Shown here: piece after piece, positions 1 to 6,598 of the stretch
Layout of the letters: each line of letters starts with the position of its first letter
How positions within the stretch are numbered: the stretch's first letter is position 1
Source: an uncultured Microcaldota archaeon
GTDB taxonomy: Archaea > Micrarchaeota > Micrarchaeia > Micrarchaeales > Micrarchaeaceae
Direction: 5' to 3'
DNA length: 12,071 nt
Assembly: GCA_903858385.1 (NCBI GenBank)
Contig: CAIOIN010000054.1
Location: 1-12,071, forward strand
Notes under the pieces: generated by a model
Told to the model about the DNA's origin: nothing
The model's database searches: none
Seen by the model: only the letters and a program-made list of their open reading frames with translations
Made by a program: the position numbers and the translations under genes

Positions 1-14
1 CGGGAGATGAAAGA

Positions 15-32
15 GCGGGCCTTATGTCCCGC
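15..32 (-). terminator. Possible hairpin terminator at the end of ahcY
   Basis: GCGGG (15-19) and CCCGC (28-32) can pair around an 8-nt loop that contains the ahcY stop codon. On the minus strand a short pyrimidine run, CTCTTTC, follows. The stem is short and the T-run is interrupted, so this is a weak call; the region beyond is outside the window. Confidence 0.25.
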
Positions 33-1281
33 CCTCCCAGCTCGTGAGGTAGCTCTCCTGCTCCTTCGTGAGGCTGTCTATCTTTATGCCCATCGCCTCT
101 AGCTGCAGCTGCGCTATCCTTGCGTCGGCTTCAGGCGGCAATGTGATCTCTCCGGGCTTCTTCTTGCCCTTGTTGGAGCAGATGTACTCGCATGCTAGGA
201 TCTGGCCGCAGAAGCTCGTCGCCATTACTTCGCTCGGATGCCCTTCTGCCGCAGCGAGGTTGACCAGCCTTCCTTCCGCGCAGAGATAAATCTTCTTGCC
301 GTTGACGCTGTACTCTTCTAGCGCATCGCGCACCTGCCTCTTCGGATATTTCGCGTTCATCCCGGCCACGTCTATCTCGACGTCGAAGTGCCCGGAATTG
401 GCTATGATCGCGCCGTCCCTCATCTTCGACACGTGCTCCACGCGTATTATGTTCTTGTCTCCGGTAGCCGTGACGAATATGTCCCCTAAGCTTGATGCCT
501 CTGACATCGGCATCACCCTGAAGCCGTCCAGCACGGCCTGAAGAGCCTTGAAGTGGTCGACTTCCGTGACTATGACGTTCGCGCCCATTCCCTTCGCACG
601 CAGCGCCAGCCCCTTGCCGCAAGAGCCGTAACCGGCCACGACGAAGCTCTTGCCGGCTATCAGCACGTTAGTTGCCCTCAGAACTCCGTCTATGCTGGAC
701 TGCCCTGTGCCGTAATAATTGTCGAGAAGGTGCTTGGTCTGGTTGTCGTTGACCGCTACGACCGGGTACTTCAGCTTTCCAGCCTTGGCCATGGCCCTTA
801 GCCTTATCACCCCAGTGGTTGTCTCTTCGCAGCCACCCAACATCTCCTTTATCAATTCCGGATGTTTCTCATGGATCCTCGTGACCAGGTCGCAGCCGTC
901 ATCTATGGTCAGATTAGGCTTGAACGCTATGACGCTGTCGATGAACTTGTAGTAATCCTCGACGCTCTCGCCCTTGTAGCCGAAGACCTTTATGCCCTCC
1001 TTGGCAAGTTCCGCAGCGACGTCGTCCTGAGTCGAAAGTGGGTTGCAACTCGCTATCGCAACGCCGGCGCCGCCTGCGACCAGCGTCCTCACCAGGACTG
1101 CAGTCTCCTTAGTAAGGTGAAGCGCCATGCCTATCCGCACGCCCTTGAATGGCATGCTCTTCTTGAGCTGCTCCCTTATCTTTATGAGCGCGGGCATGCG
1201 CATCTCAGCGAGCTCTATGTTCAGCAAACCTTTCTTCGCGAGGGCCATGTCCTTCACTGCGTATGTCGATGACGTGTCCAT
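22..1281 (-). CDS. ahcY: S-adenosyl-L-homocysteine hydrolase (adenosylhomocysteinase)
   Basis: Cytosolic NAD-dependent enzyme that reversibly splits S-adenosylhomocysteine into adenosine and homocysteine, clearing the product inhibitor of methyltransferases in the methyl cycle. The 419-residue protein has the full family pattern: EETTTG at about 152-157, the catalytic block NDNQTKHLLDNYYGTGQS from 178 (Lys183, Asp187 and Asn188 align with human Lys186, Asp190 and Asn191), the Rossmann loop GYGSCGKG at 217-224, NSGHFDVEID at 295-304 and GRLVNLAAAEGHPSEVM at 337-353. The YGTGQS form and the end at SWEGGT, without the bacterial/eukaryotic C-terminal tail ending in HYRY, fit the archaeal/Thermotoga subgroup. 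The reading frame is open 18 codons further upstream, but the ATG at 1281 has GTGATT just before it and starts at the usual N-terminus. It lies 83 nt downstream of the Yip1-like gene on the same strand, so cotranscription is possible but not required. Confidence 0.97.
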   Translation of the reverse strand: MDTSSTYAVKDMALAKKGLLNIELAEMRMPALIKIREQLKKSMPFKGVRIGMALHLTKETAVLVRTLVAGGAGVAIASCNPLSTQDDVAAELAKEGIKVFGYKGESVEDYYKFIDSVIAFKPNLTIDDGCDLVTRIHEKHPELIKEMLGGCEETTTGVIRLRAMAKAGKLKYPVVAVNDNQTKHLLDNYYGTGQSSIDGVLRATNVLIAGKSFVVAGYGSCGKGLALRAKGMGANVIVTEVDHFKALQAVLDGFRVMPMSEASSLGDIFVTATGDKNIIRVEHVSKMRDGAIIANSGHFDVEIDVAGMNAKYPKRQVRDALEEYSVNGKKIYLCAEGRLVNLAAAEGHPSEVMATSFCGQILACEYICSNKGKKKPGEITLPPEADARIAQLQLEAMGIKIDSLTKEQESYLTSWEGGT

Positions 1282-1297
1282 GAAATCACTTTTTAGT

Positions 1298-1310
1298 CTA
1301 ATATCTATGA
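1298..1310 (-). promoter_or_regulatory. Weak TATA-like element upstream of ahcY
   Basis: On the minus strand an A/T-rich stretch, ATAGATATTAG, ends about 20 nt before the ahcY ATG. Its position would suit a short-leader transcript, but the match to an archaeal TATA box is poor. The Yip1-like gene ends only 83 nt upstream, so ahcY may be read through from it. Confidence 0.3.
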
Positions 1311-1364
1311 ATGCTGAAGATGCTGTGCAATGCAATGCCCGATAGCGCTGTGCTAGCTAGGCAG

Positions 1365-2396
1365 TCATACCGCTTCGGCATTGACTGTTGCAATCTGTAC
1401 GTAGTACGCAGAGCTTTGGCCCGACCCGTTTGCCGGAGTGCAGCTCCCCATTCCGCCGACCACGCCCGCGCCGGTTGTCGTGTAATAGCACGTCCATATG
1501 GTTCCCGAGATTGAGGAGCCTACTTGGACGTTCGCACCGGCCGGCAGTGCAACAGTCTCGCGCGCGCCGGAGGCCAGCGATCCGTTCATCGCATAGTACT
1601 GGACATCAGGCGAGCCGCTCGTCGCGATGTTGGATCCTGCGGGAGCGAATGCAATGCCCCACGCCTCCCAGTTGGTTCCGGTGCTCTGGCCTACCGTGAC
1701 CGTCAATTGTCCGGTCGTGTGGGAATAGGCAGGATAAGAGCAGTAAAAACCTTGGCTCGGCACGCAGGTGCTACCGACAAGGACGTGGTTGCTGAACGCC
1801 CCTAGACTGAACAACGCACCGAGGCCGAAGACGAAGAAGTCGGCCACTATGCCGACGATGATGCCCGCCCCGATTATGATCGCGAAGGCCGCGAGCCTGC
1901 TGACCTTCTGCATCTTTGCTATCCCGATTATCTCGATAATGAATGACCAGACCCCCAATATTGCGAAAATCAGAAAGCCGATGAATGGCACCACCAGCAC
2001 CCAGATGAAGAGTATGCCGGTGCATGAAGCATAGGTTATCGCAGAGAACGTGTCGTTGTACCTTCCCTTGAAGGCCTTGAAGAGGTTGCCGCCGATTGCC
2101 TGCAGTATCGCTGCATTTATGAAGAGGCCTATCGGCTCCAGCACCAGTATCAGAAGCAATATCAGGCCCAATATCAGCATGATTGACGAGGATGACAGAG
2201 CGGACATGCCCAGGAATGACATCACAGAGCCGAGTGCGGCTCCCGCGATGTAGACCAAGATAAGCGACAGCACCATTGGTATGAAGGCGAGCTTGTAGTA
2301 ATATTTCAATGAGTCTCCGACGCTCCTGCTCTTTATCGCGCTGCCAGGATGCAGCATCACGTTCAGCTGCTCTTTTATCTCATCGATGAAGATCAT
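1365..2396 (-). CDS. Yip1-like multispanning membrane protein with C-terminal Cys-containing ectodomain
   Basis: Predicted membrane protein of 343 residues; the precise role is unknown. The N-terminal 200 residues resemble the Yip1 domain family: a short cytosolic start with IKEQLNVMLHPGSAI, then about five hydrophobic segments (roughly 35-60, 71-98, 117-147, 148-162, 168-200), with loops such as GGNLFKAFKGRYNDTFSAITY between them. The last 135 residues are polar, rich in Ser/Thr/Gly, and hold four cysteines (about 211, 219, 303 and 319) that could form two disulfides, together with TVTVGQSTGTNW and several N-glycosylation-type sequons; they are probably outside the cell. The start is set at ATG 2396 because GGTG sits 6 nt upstream; an in-frame GTG lies three codons earlier. 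It has its own promoter, divergent from the CBS gene. Similar short Cys-bearing ectodomains occur, to my recollection, on Micrarchaeota surface proteins; that link is inference. Confidence 0.8.
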   Translation of the reverse strand: MIFIDEIKEQLNVMLHPGSAIKSRSVGDSLKYYYKLAFIPMVLSLILVYIAGAALGSVMSFLGMSALSSSSIMLILGLILLLILVLEPIGLFINAAILQAIGGNLFKAFKGRYNDTFSAITYASCTGILFIWVLVVPFIGFLIFAILGVWSFIIEIIGIAKMQKVSRLAAFAIIIGAGIIVGIVADFFVFGLGALFSLGAFSNHVLVGSTCVPSQGFYCSYPAYSHTTGQLTVTVGQSTGTNWEAWGIAFAPAGSNIATSGSPDVQYYAMNGSLASGARETVALPAGANVQVGSSISGTIWTCYYTTTGAGVVGGMGSCTPANGSGQSSAYYVQIATVNAEAV

Positions 2397-2427
2397 TCCA
2401 TGCACCGTGGATAACTTCCAAGTAAGG

Positions 2428-2436
2428 ATTTAAATA
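2428..2436 (-). promoter_or_regulatory. TATA box for the Yip1-like gene
   Basis: The minus strand reads TTATTTAAATCC here, a good archaeal TATA box. Its centre is about 36 nt from the ATG at 2396. With the usual spacing of about 26 nt, transcription would start near 2405, giving a leader of about 9 nt that just contains the GGTG motif. Confidence 0.55.
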
Positions 2437-2529
2437 ATGTTGCAAATGCGCCAACTCTGGGTGGTGACCATCCTCCAATAGCGTTGCGCACACGGGACTT
2501 GAGAACGAGAGCCAGGAGAGGGATTGTCG

Positions 2530-2543
2530 TGTTAATGTTAACA
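2530..2543. repeat. Perfect inverted repeat TGTTAA-TG-TTAACA
   Basis: Six-base arms TGTTAA (2530-2535) and TTAACA (2538-2543) are perfectly complementary around a 2-nt spacer. The symmetry and A/T richness suit a binding site for a dimeric regulator. It is about 100 nt from either TATA box, too far to block either promoter directly by steric overlap. Confidence 0.45.
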
Positions 2544-2623
2544 TATCGAACCCCCCTGTGTCGCTCTGCAGGCGACCGCATAGCCTATCTGCCATCCTGG
2601 CCCGTTGCGATTTCTCACTGATG

Positions 2624-2633
2624 TTATTTATAG
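2624..2633 (+). promoter_or_regulatory. TATA box and Shine-Dalgarno region for the CBS gene
   Basis: TTATTTATAG forms a TATA box. Transcription about 26 nt downstream would begin near 2655. The leader then opens with GAGGTG (2655-2660), a strong archaeal Shine-Dalgarno match 5 nt before the ATG at 2666. This fixes the start codon and excludes the longer open frame that begins at 2558. Confidence 0.6.
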
Positions 2634-2665
2634 TTTCTCTTTTATTATCTTCACGAGGTGAATCA

Positions 2666-3802
2666 ATGGCACTGAACAGGATACCCGACGAACTGATATC
2701 GAAGACGCTCGCGTTTGATTACAAGACACCGATAACGAAGGTCATACCCGAACTTGTCAAGCATTCGGCAGTTGTGGTGTACAAGAACAAGAGCTATCTG
2801 GGCATAATAGACTCCAGGACGTTCTACAGGTCCGGGCAGAATCTCAGGCTCGGCAAGACGGAAACGCTCGAGAAGTTCATCACGAAGGTGCCGCGCATAA
2901 CGGACAGCACCTCGGTCGATGACCTCGTCTATTATTTCTACAGGTCGAGGGTCAAGGCGCTGCCATATTCTGACGGCAAGAAGATAGTCGGAGTGCTCGA
3001 CAGGATAACTTTGCTGAAGATGATGCTGTCGATGGGCATGCTGAAGGACATACAGGTCAGGGAGGCCATGACGACCCCCGTGCTTGCCATAGACGCCGAG
3101 GCTAACATAACGCAGGCAAAGGCGACGATGCGCGAGCAGAAGGTCAACAGGCTCGTTGTCCTGGACAACGGCAAGCTCGCAGGACTGATAACCAACCACG
3201 ACATAGTGCAGGGCTACACGAAGATAGAGGACAGGTTGCCGGAGAGGAGCAGCAAAAGCTATGGTGCGTCCAACGTCACCGTAAGCGACATGATGGAGCG
3301 TTCGCCGAGGCGCATAGACTACGAAAAGAGCCTGACCGAAGCGGTCAGGGAACTGATAGAGAACAACATATCGTCGATTCTTGTGCTCAGGAAGGGCAGC
3401 CCCGCAGGCATGCTCACGGTCATGGACGTCCTTGAAAGCGTCATAGCGAAGAGGAGGATAGAGGAGAGAAGGATATTCGTATCCGGGCTCGACGCGGATT
3501 CGTACCAGTATGCAGACGAGATAAACGAGGAGCTGAAGTCGCTCATAGCCCGCGCGGAGAAGCTCAACGGCGTGAAGGTCGATTACGTTACTTTCAGGGT
3601 GAAGAAGGTAGGGAACAAGGCCTACGAGGTGCTGGTGAGGCTCTCGCTCGGGAACAAGGGCATAATCAGCCTGCACACCACAGAGCCCAACTTCGAGGAA
3701 TCGATCAGGGAGATAATGGACAGGCTGAGGACGATGCTCATGAAGGAAAAGGAAAAGATGCAGACTGTGAGGAAGATAAACTTGTACAGGGAAACGGAAT
3801 GA
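2666..3802 (+). CDS. Tetra-CBS protein with HPF/RaiA-like C-terminal domain
   Basis: Cytosolic protein of 378 residues. Four CBS motifs make two Bateman modules: CBS1 about 17-55 and CBS2 about 72-120 (both divergent), CBS3 about 130-185 (VREAMTTPVLAIDAE to GLITNHDIV), CBS4 about 205-258 (VSDMMERSPRRIDYE to MLTVMDVLESV). Bateman modules commonly bind adenine nucleotides. Residues 268-365 then show a predicted beta-alpha-beta-beta-beta-alpha order ending in a basic helix, FEESIREIMDRLRTMLMKEK, which closely resembles the ribosome hibernation factor HPF/RaiA (S30AE) fold. I infer a ribosome-associated stress or energy-state factor; the HPF similarity is read by eye. A strong GAGGTG ribosome site supports ATG 2666. 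The stop codon overlaps the start of the pilin-like gene (ATGA), so the two are cotranscribed. Plain CBS-domain regulators of channels or enzymes are the alternative. Confidence 0.85.
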   Translation: MALNRIPDELISKTLAFDYKTPITKVIPELVKHSAVVVYKNKSYLGIIDSRTFYRSGQNLRLGKTETLEKFITKVPRITDSTSVDDLVYYFYRSRVKALPYSDGKKIVGVLDRITLLKMMLSMGMLKDIQVREAMTTPVLAIDAEANITQAKATMREQKVNRLVVLDNGKLAGLITNHDIVQGYTKIEDRLPERSSKSYGASNVTVSDMMERSPRRIDYEKSLTEAVRELIENNISSILVLRKGSPAGMLTVMDVLESVIAKRRIEERRIFVSGLDADSYQYADEINEELKSLIARAEKLNGVKVDYVTFRVKKVGNKAYEVLVRLSLGNKGIISLHTTEPNFEESIREIMDRLRTMLMKEKEKMQTVRKINLYRETE

Positions 3803-4284
3803 GCAGCTATCCGAGGAAGAGCAGCAACTGCAAGAAGGCGCAGTCAAGCCTTGAGCTACTGATAACGCTCTCCTTCGGCTTGATAGTGCTGCTGCCGATA
3901 GTGGCTCTCGCGTTCATACAGATGGCGAGCTCCACTTCGACGCTCTCCACGGCAGAGGCCCAGGAGGCAGCTACGAAGCTAGCCGGCATAGCGACGGCAG
4001 TCGGGTCCCAGGGCTTCCCGGCGAAGCAGCTCGTCCTTCTCCAGATTCCGCCGAACATCAACAACATATTCATCGGCAACGTCGTCAACGGCGTCGGCCA
4101 TGAGATAATATTCGTCGTGGCTACGAATGCCGGTCCCAGCTATGTGACAGCATACACGCCGCTGAACGTCAGCGGCTACCTGCAGAACATAGTGCAGACC
4201 GGGACCTATCTTGTGAACGTGAGCGCGCAGAACTCCTGCCCGTCGCTTGCGGGCATGCCTTGCGTGTACATGAAGTCCACCTGA
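3799..4284 (+). CDS. Class III signal-peptide (archaeal pilin-like) protein
   Basis: Protein of 161 residues, probably a surface filament subunit or membrane-anchored minor pilin. The N-terminus is short and basic (RKSSNCKK), followed by A-Q15-SSLE19 and a long hydrophobic helix to about residue 42. This matches the class III signal peptide, in which an EppA-type prepilin peptidase cuts just before a Gln at +1 and a Glu stands at +5. The rest is a Ser/Thr-rich, beta-prone domain with NVS and NNI-type segments and a closing cysteine pair (147 and 155) that could form a small disulfide loop. Its ATG overlaps the stop codon of the CBS/HPF-like gene by 4 nt, implying translational coupling. No assembly ATPase, membrane core protein or peptidase gene is visible in the window, so its partners lie elsewhere. 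Confidence 0.82.
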   Translation: MSSYPRKSSNCKKAQSSLELLITLSFGLIVLLPIVALAFIQMASSTSTLSTAEAQEAATKLAGIATAVGSQGFPAKQLVLLQIPPNINNIFIGNVVNGVGHEIIFVVATNAGPSYVTAYTPLNVSGYLQNIVQTGTYLVNVSAQNSCPSLAGMPCVYMKST

Positions 4285-4334
4285 TTCTTTCCTATAACTC
4301 GAAACTATTGCATTGCGTTTGATAGGATTCGTAT

Positions 4335-4350
4335 GCTGCGATGATGCAGC
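4335..4350. other. Small hairpin between convergent genes
   Basis: GCTGC (4335-4339) and GCAGC (4346-4350) pair around the loop GATGAT, in the 78-bp gap between the pilin-like gene (+) and nmd3 (-). No T-run follows on either strand, so a role as terminator is doubtful. The run TTCTTTCC just after the pilin-like stop codon may itself be a weak plus-strand termination signal. Confidence 0.25.
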
Positions 4351-4362
4351 AGCTGTCTCATT

Positions 4363-5037
4363 CTAGATTATGCGGAGCAGGTAGGTGTTCCTGTACAGCT
4401 TCTTACCTCCTTTTATCGTCGCCAGCGTCGCGGACAGCTTCGCCTTCAATCTTTTCGCCTTCAGGAATTCTGATGTGAGCTTCTTGTCGCTGACGTAGAT
4501 GTCGAAGCCGTTCGTCACCTGCTCCGATTTCGCTATGAAGGCGCCGTTCTTCGCTATGTAGTCGAACAGCTTCTCCGCGATCTTGTCGGCCTTCACCACG
4601 TCGCCCCTCAGCTGCACGAGGGCCTCATAGTAGCCAGAGCTTATCTTGTAGCAGCGCGGGCAGATCTGCTTTATCGGCCTGATGTCCATCGTCGTGCTGA
4701 ATTTCGCGAGTTCGCCGTTCACGTCGCACTCATAGTCCACCTCCACCTTGTTCTTGGAATAGCCGGTGACCTTGGCGGTGCAGTCGCGCACGCGCGCCAC
4801 GGAATTGATGAGGTCGCTCAGCGCCACGTTCCCGAGGGGCTTGTATTGGCCCTTCACCAGTATGTTGCCGCAGCGCCCGCACCTGTACATGTCTATCGAC
4901 TTGGCTATGGCACCGCGGATCTTGTCGGCTGTGCAGAACTCGCATATCTCCCCGATGAACTTAGTGTCGTCGGAGGACCTGTTGCATATAGGGCAGTGTA
5001 TCGTCATGTTGAACACGGATTTGATCCGATCAGGCAT
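4363..5037 (-). CDS. nmd3: NMD3 family protein
   Basis: Archaeal homologue of NMD3, the eukaryotic adaptor that binds the large ribosomal subunit and escorts its export; archaea have no nucleus, so its role there is probably late large-subunit assembly or quality control. Four CxxC zinc pairs are present: CPIC (15-18), CEFC (32-35), CGRC (53-56) and CPRC (126-129). The family hallmark ICPRCYKISSGYYEALVQLR surrounds the last pair, and the C-terminal part GFDIYVSDKK...YRNTYLLRI fits archaeal members. At 224 residues it seems shorter than most relatives. The ATG at 5037 overlaps the secD stop codon by about 8 nt, which suggests coupling; an in-frame ATG at 5007 (MTIHCPIC) gives an N-terminus more like known archaeal proteins and may be the true start. 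It is last in the secF-secD-nmd3 operon. Confidence 0.92.
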   Translation of the reverse strand: MPDRIKSVFNMTIHCPICNRSSDDTKFIGEICEFCTADKIRGAIAKSIDMYRCGRCGNILVKGQYKPLGNVALSDLINSVARVRDCTAKVTGYSKNKVEVDYECDVNGELAKFSTTMDIRPIKQICPRCYKISSGYYEALVQLRGDVVKADKIAEKLFDYIAKNGAFIAKSEQVTNGFDIYVSDKKLTSEFLKAKRLKAKLSATLATIKGGKKLYRNTYLLRII

Positions 5038-6598
5038 AGTGCCTGCTTATTATCGCGCTGTACGCCGGCCTCGTTATCATCACGCCGAGGAGCGCGCCTA
5101 TTATTGTCGATTCGGCGAAGCCTATGACCGTGACCAGCGAAGTGGAAAAGAACAATGGAAGCATCGCGATCACAAGGAGTATCGCGTCGGCCCAGATTAT
5201 GTAGAAGGCGTTGCCGAGCAGCGTCTTCGCGGAGGTCGTCTCCCGCTTTCCGCTGAGCATCTCGTCGGTTATTATTATCTGCGCATCGACTCCGGTTCCT
5301 ACTACCGCGATCATTCCAGCCACTGCCGAGAGGTCTATGGTGCCTATCAGCCCTATTATGGAGATGATTATGAAGAGCTCGGTCGCAGTCGTGAGCAGTA
5401 TCGGCGCGACGAGGAACAGTTTCTTGTACCTGAGCACCATGAAGAGCGACACCGCGAAGACCGCGAGCAGCCCCGCTATGCCGCTGACGTACAGGAAGTG
5501 CTGCCCCAGGGTTGCAGGTATCGTGGTCGGCGTGCCGGCTATTATCGCTACCGGAAGCGCGCCGCCGCTGAGTATGCTAGCTATGGTCTTGGACTGCGTA
5601 GTAGCGAACACCAGCTTCTGCGCATTGCTGAGCTTCGGCGGGGCCACCCCGGATATCTGGTAGCTCTGGCTGACGTTGCCGTTGGTTATCGCCGGACTGA
5701 GCGCGGGCGAGGACAGGAGGCCCACCGCAGGCCATGAATTGAGGACTGTGGTGTTTACCGACAGTTTGGTGTATGAGGGGCTCATGTTCGCTGCGCTCTC
5801 AAGTTTCACGGTGTAATTGTTTGCGTGCAGGAAGGCTATGAGCGTCTTGTTGAGGTTGGCGCTCGCCAGCACCTGCGTGTACTTGCCGGCAGAGAGCAGG
5901 CTCTCGGCGCTTTCTATGCTTGAATTGTAGTTGTAGACCGCTATCACTGCTATGGTGCGGTTGCCGAACGCAAGTGCTTTTTGCATCGCCGACAGCGACT
6001 GCGCGGCGCTGACGCCTATGCTGCTGTTGCCTAATTGCGAGGCATTGATCAGGACTGCGGTCGAAGATGGCCTGTCCAGGAACATGTACAATGGCTGGTT
6101 GCCCTGGCCGAGCACTGCGGTCGCGAAGTGCTTCGCGGCCTGCTGCGAGATGTAGAACGTGACCGACCACTGCACCGTGTTGTTGTACTGCTGCGCTGGC
6201 ATCATGCCGATCGTGCCTTGGATTATGTCGGTGCCGTTGACTGCCTCTTTGCCGCTGACAACGCCGTCGAATGTGCCCTGGCTCTGAATCACGCCTATGG
6301 TCTGGTTCACGTCGCTGCCTGATACCGAGGGTATCGTCACGTAGACGTGCGTGTCGCCGATGCCTTCCACTGTCACCTGCTTGAGCCCGAAGGTTGAGAC
6401 GCGCTGCTGCAGCGCGGATATCAGCGAGGTCATCGCGGTGACGTTTATCGGATGCTCCAACGTTATGGGTATCTGCGTGCCCCCGACGAACTCTATGCCG
6501 AAGTGTATGCCGTAGTTGAGGTCGAGCAGCGCCATGGCTGCGACTATCACTATCAGGATCAGTATCCTTTGGTCCTTCAGGTAGTCTATCCTGCTCAT
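5030..6598 (-). CDS. secD: Protein translocase subunit SecD
   Basis: RND-type membrane protein that works with SecF to help preproteins leave the SecYEG channel, probably using the ion gradient. The 522-residue protein has TM1 at about 10-27, the conserved GIEFVGGT (34-41) just outside it, a large external domain to about 365, then a five-helix block (about 367-388, 393-418, 422-443, 463-481 and 486-508). The helix-4 signature GTGVDAQIIITDEM (434-447) marks SecD rather than SecF. The external domain is rich in Asn, Ser and Thr with many N-glycosylation-type sequons, as is usual for archaeal surface segments. The ATG at 6598 overlaps the secF stop codon (ATGA). The frame is open well upstream, but that stretch is the shadow of secF. 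The archaeal order secF-secD supports the call. Confidence 0.95.
   Translation of the reverse strand: MSRIDYLKDQRILILIVIVAAMALLDLNYGIHFGIEFVGGTQIPITLEHPINVTAMTSLISALQQRVSTFGLKQVTVEGIGDTHVYVTIPSVSGSDVNQTIGVIQSQGTFDGVVSGKEAVNGTDIIQGTIGMMPAQQYNNTVQWSVTFYISQQAAKHFATAVLGQGNQPLYMFLDRPSSTAVLINASQLGNSSIGVSAAQSLSAMQKALAFGNRTIAVIAVYNYNSSIESAESLLSAGKYTQVLASANLNKTLIAFLHANNYTVKLESAANMSPSYTKLSVNTTVLNSWPAVGLLSSPALSPAITNGNVSQSYQISGVAPPKLSNAQKLVFATTQSKTIASILSGGALPVAIIAGTPTTIPATLGQHFLYVSGIAGLLAVFAVSLFMVLRYKKLFLVAPILLTTATELFIIISIIGLIGTIDLSAVAGMIAVVGTGVDAQIIITDEMLSGKRETTSAKTLLGNAFYIIWADAILLVIAMLPLFFSTSLVTVIGFAESTIIGALLGVMITRPAYSAIISRHYA

Larger units (their letters stand above)
2397..2665. other. Divergent intergenic region, 269 bp
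   Basis: This is the longest gene-free stretch in the window. It lies between the start of the Yip1-like gene (-) and the start of the CBS gene (+). The two TATA boxes sit near its ends, leaving about 185 bp between them that promoters do not explain. Small open frames cross it on the minus strand but lack a good start context. I find no tRNA fold and no clear C/D-box pair. The only clear element is the inverted repeat at 2530-2543. Confidence 0.6.

Noticed and set aside
2380..2595. Small minus-strand frames in the 269-bp intergenic region
   Set aside because: They overlap the promoter and start of the Yip1-like gene, lack ribosome sites and have no recognisable features.
2558..2665. N-terminal extension of the CBS protein with a hydrophobic segment that looks like a signal peptide
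   Set aside because: The stretch contains the TATA box and Shine-Dalgarno site of the gene, so it is upstream DNA rather than coding sequence; the true start is ATG 2666.
2663..3847. Long minus-strand open frame (394 codons) opposite the CBS gene
   Set aside because: It is the antisense shadow of a well-supported gene. Its translation is rich in Tyr, His, Leu and Arg runs with no recognisable domain, and it arises from the codon bias of the real gene.
4766..5737. Plus-strand open frame (323 codons) opposite nmd3 and secD
   Set aside because: Spans the junction of two certain genes on the other strand; the protein is Tyr/Arg/Glu-rich without any motif.
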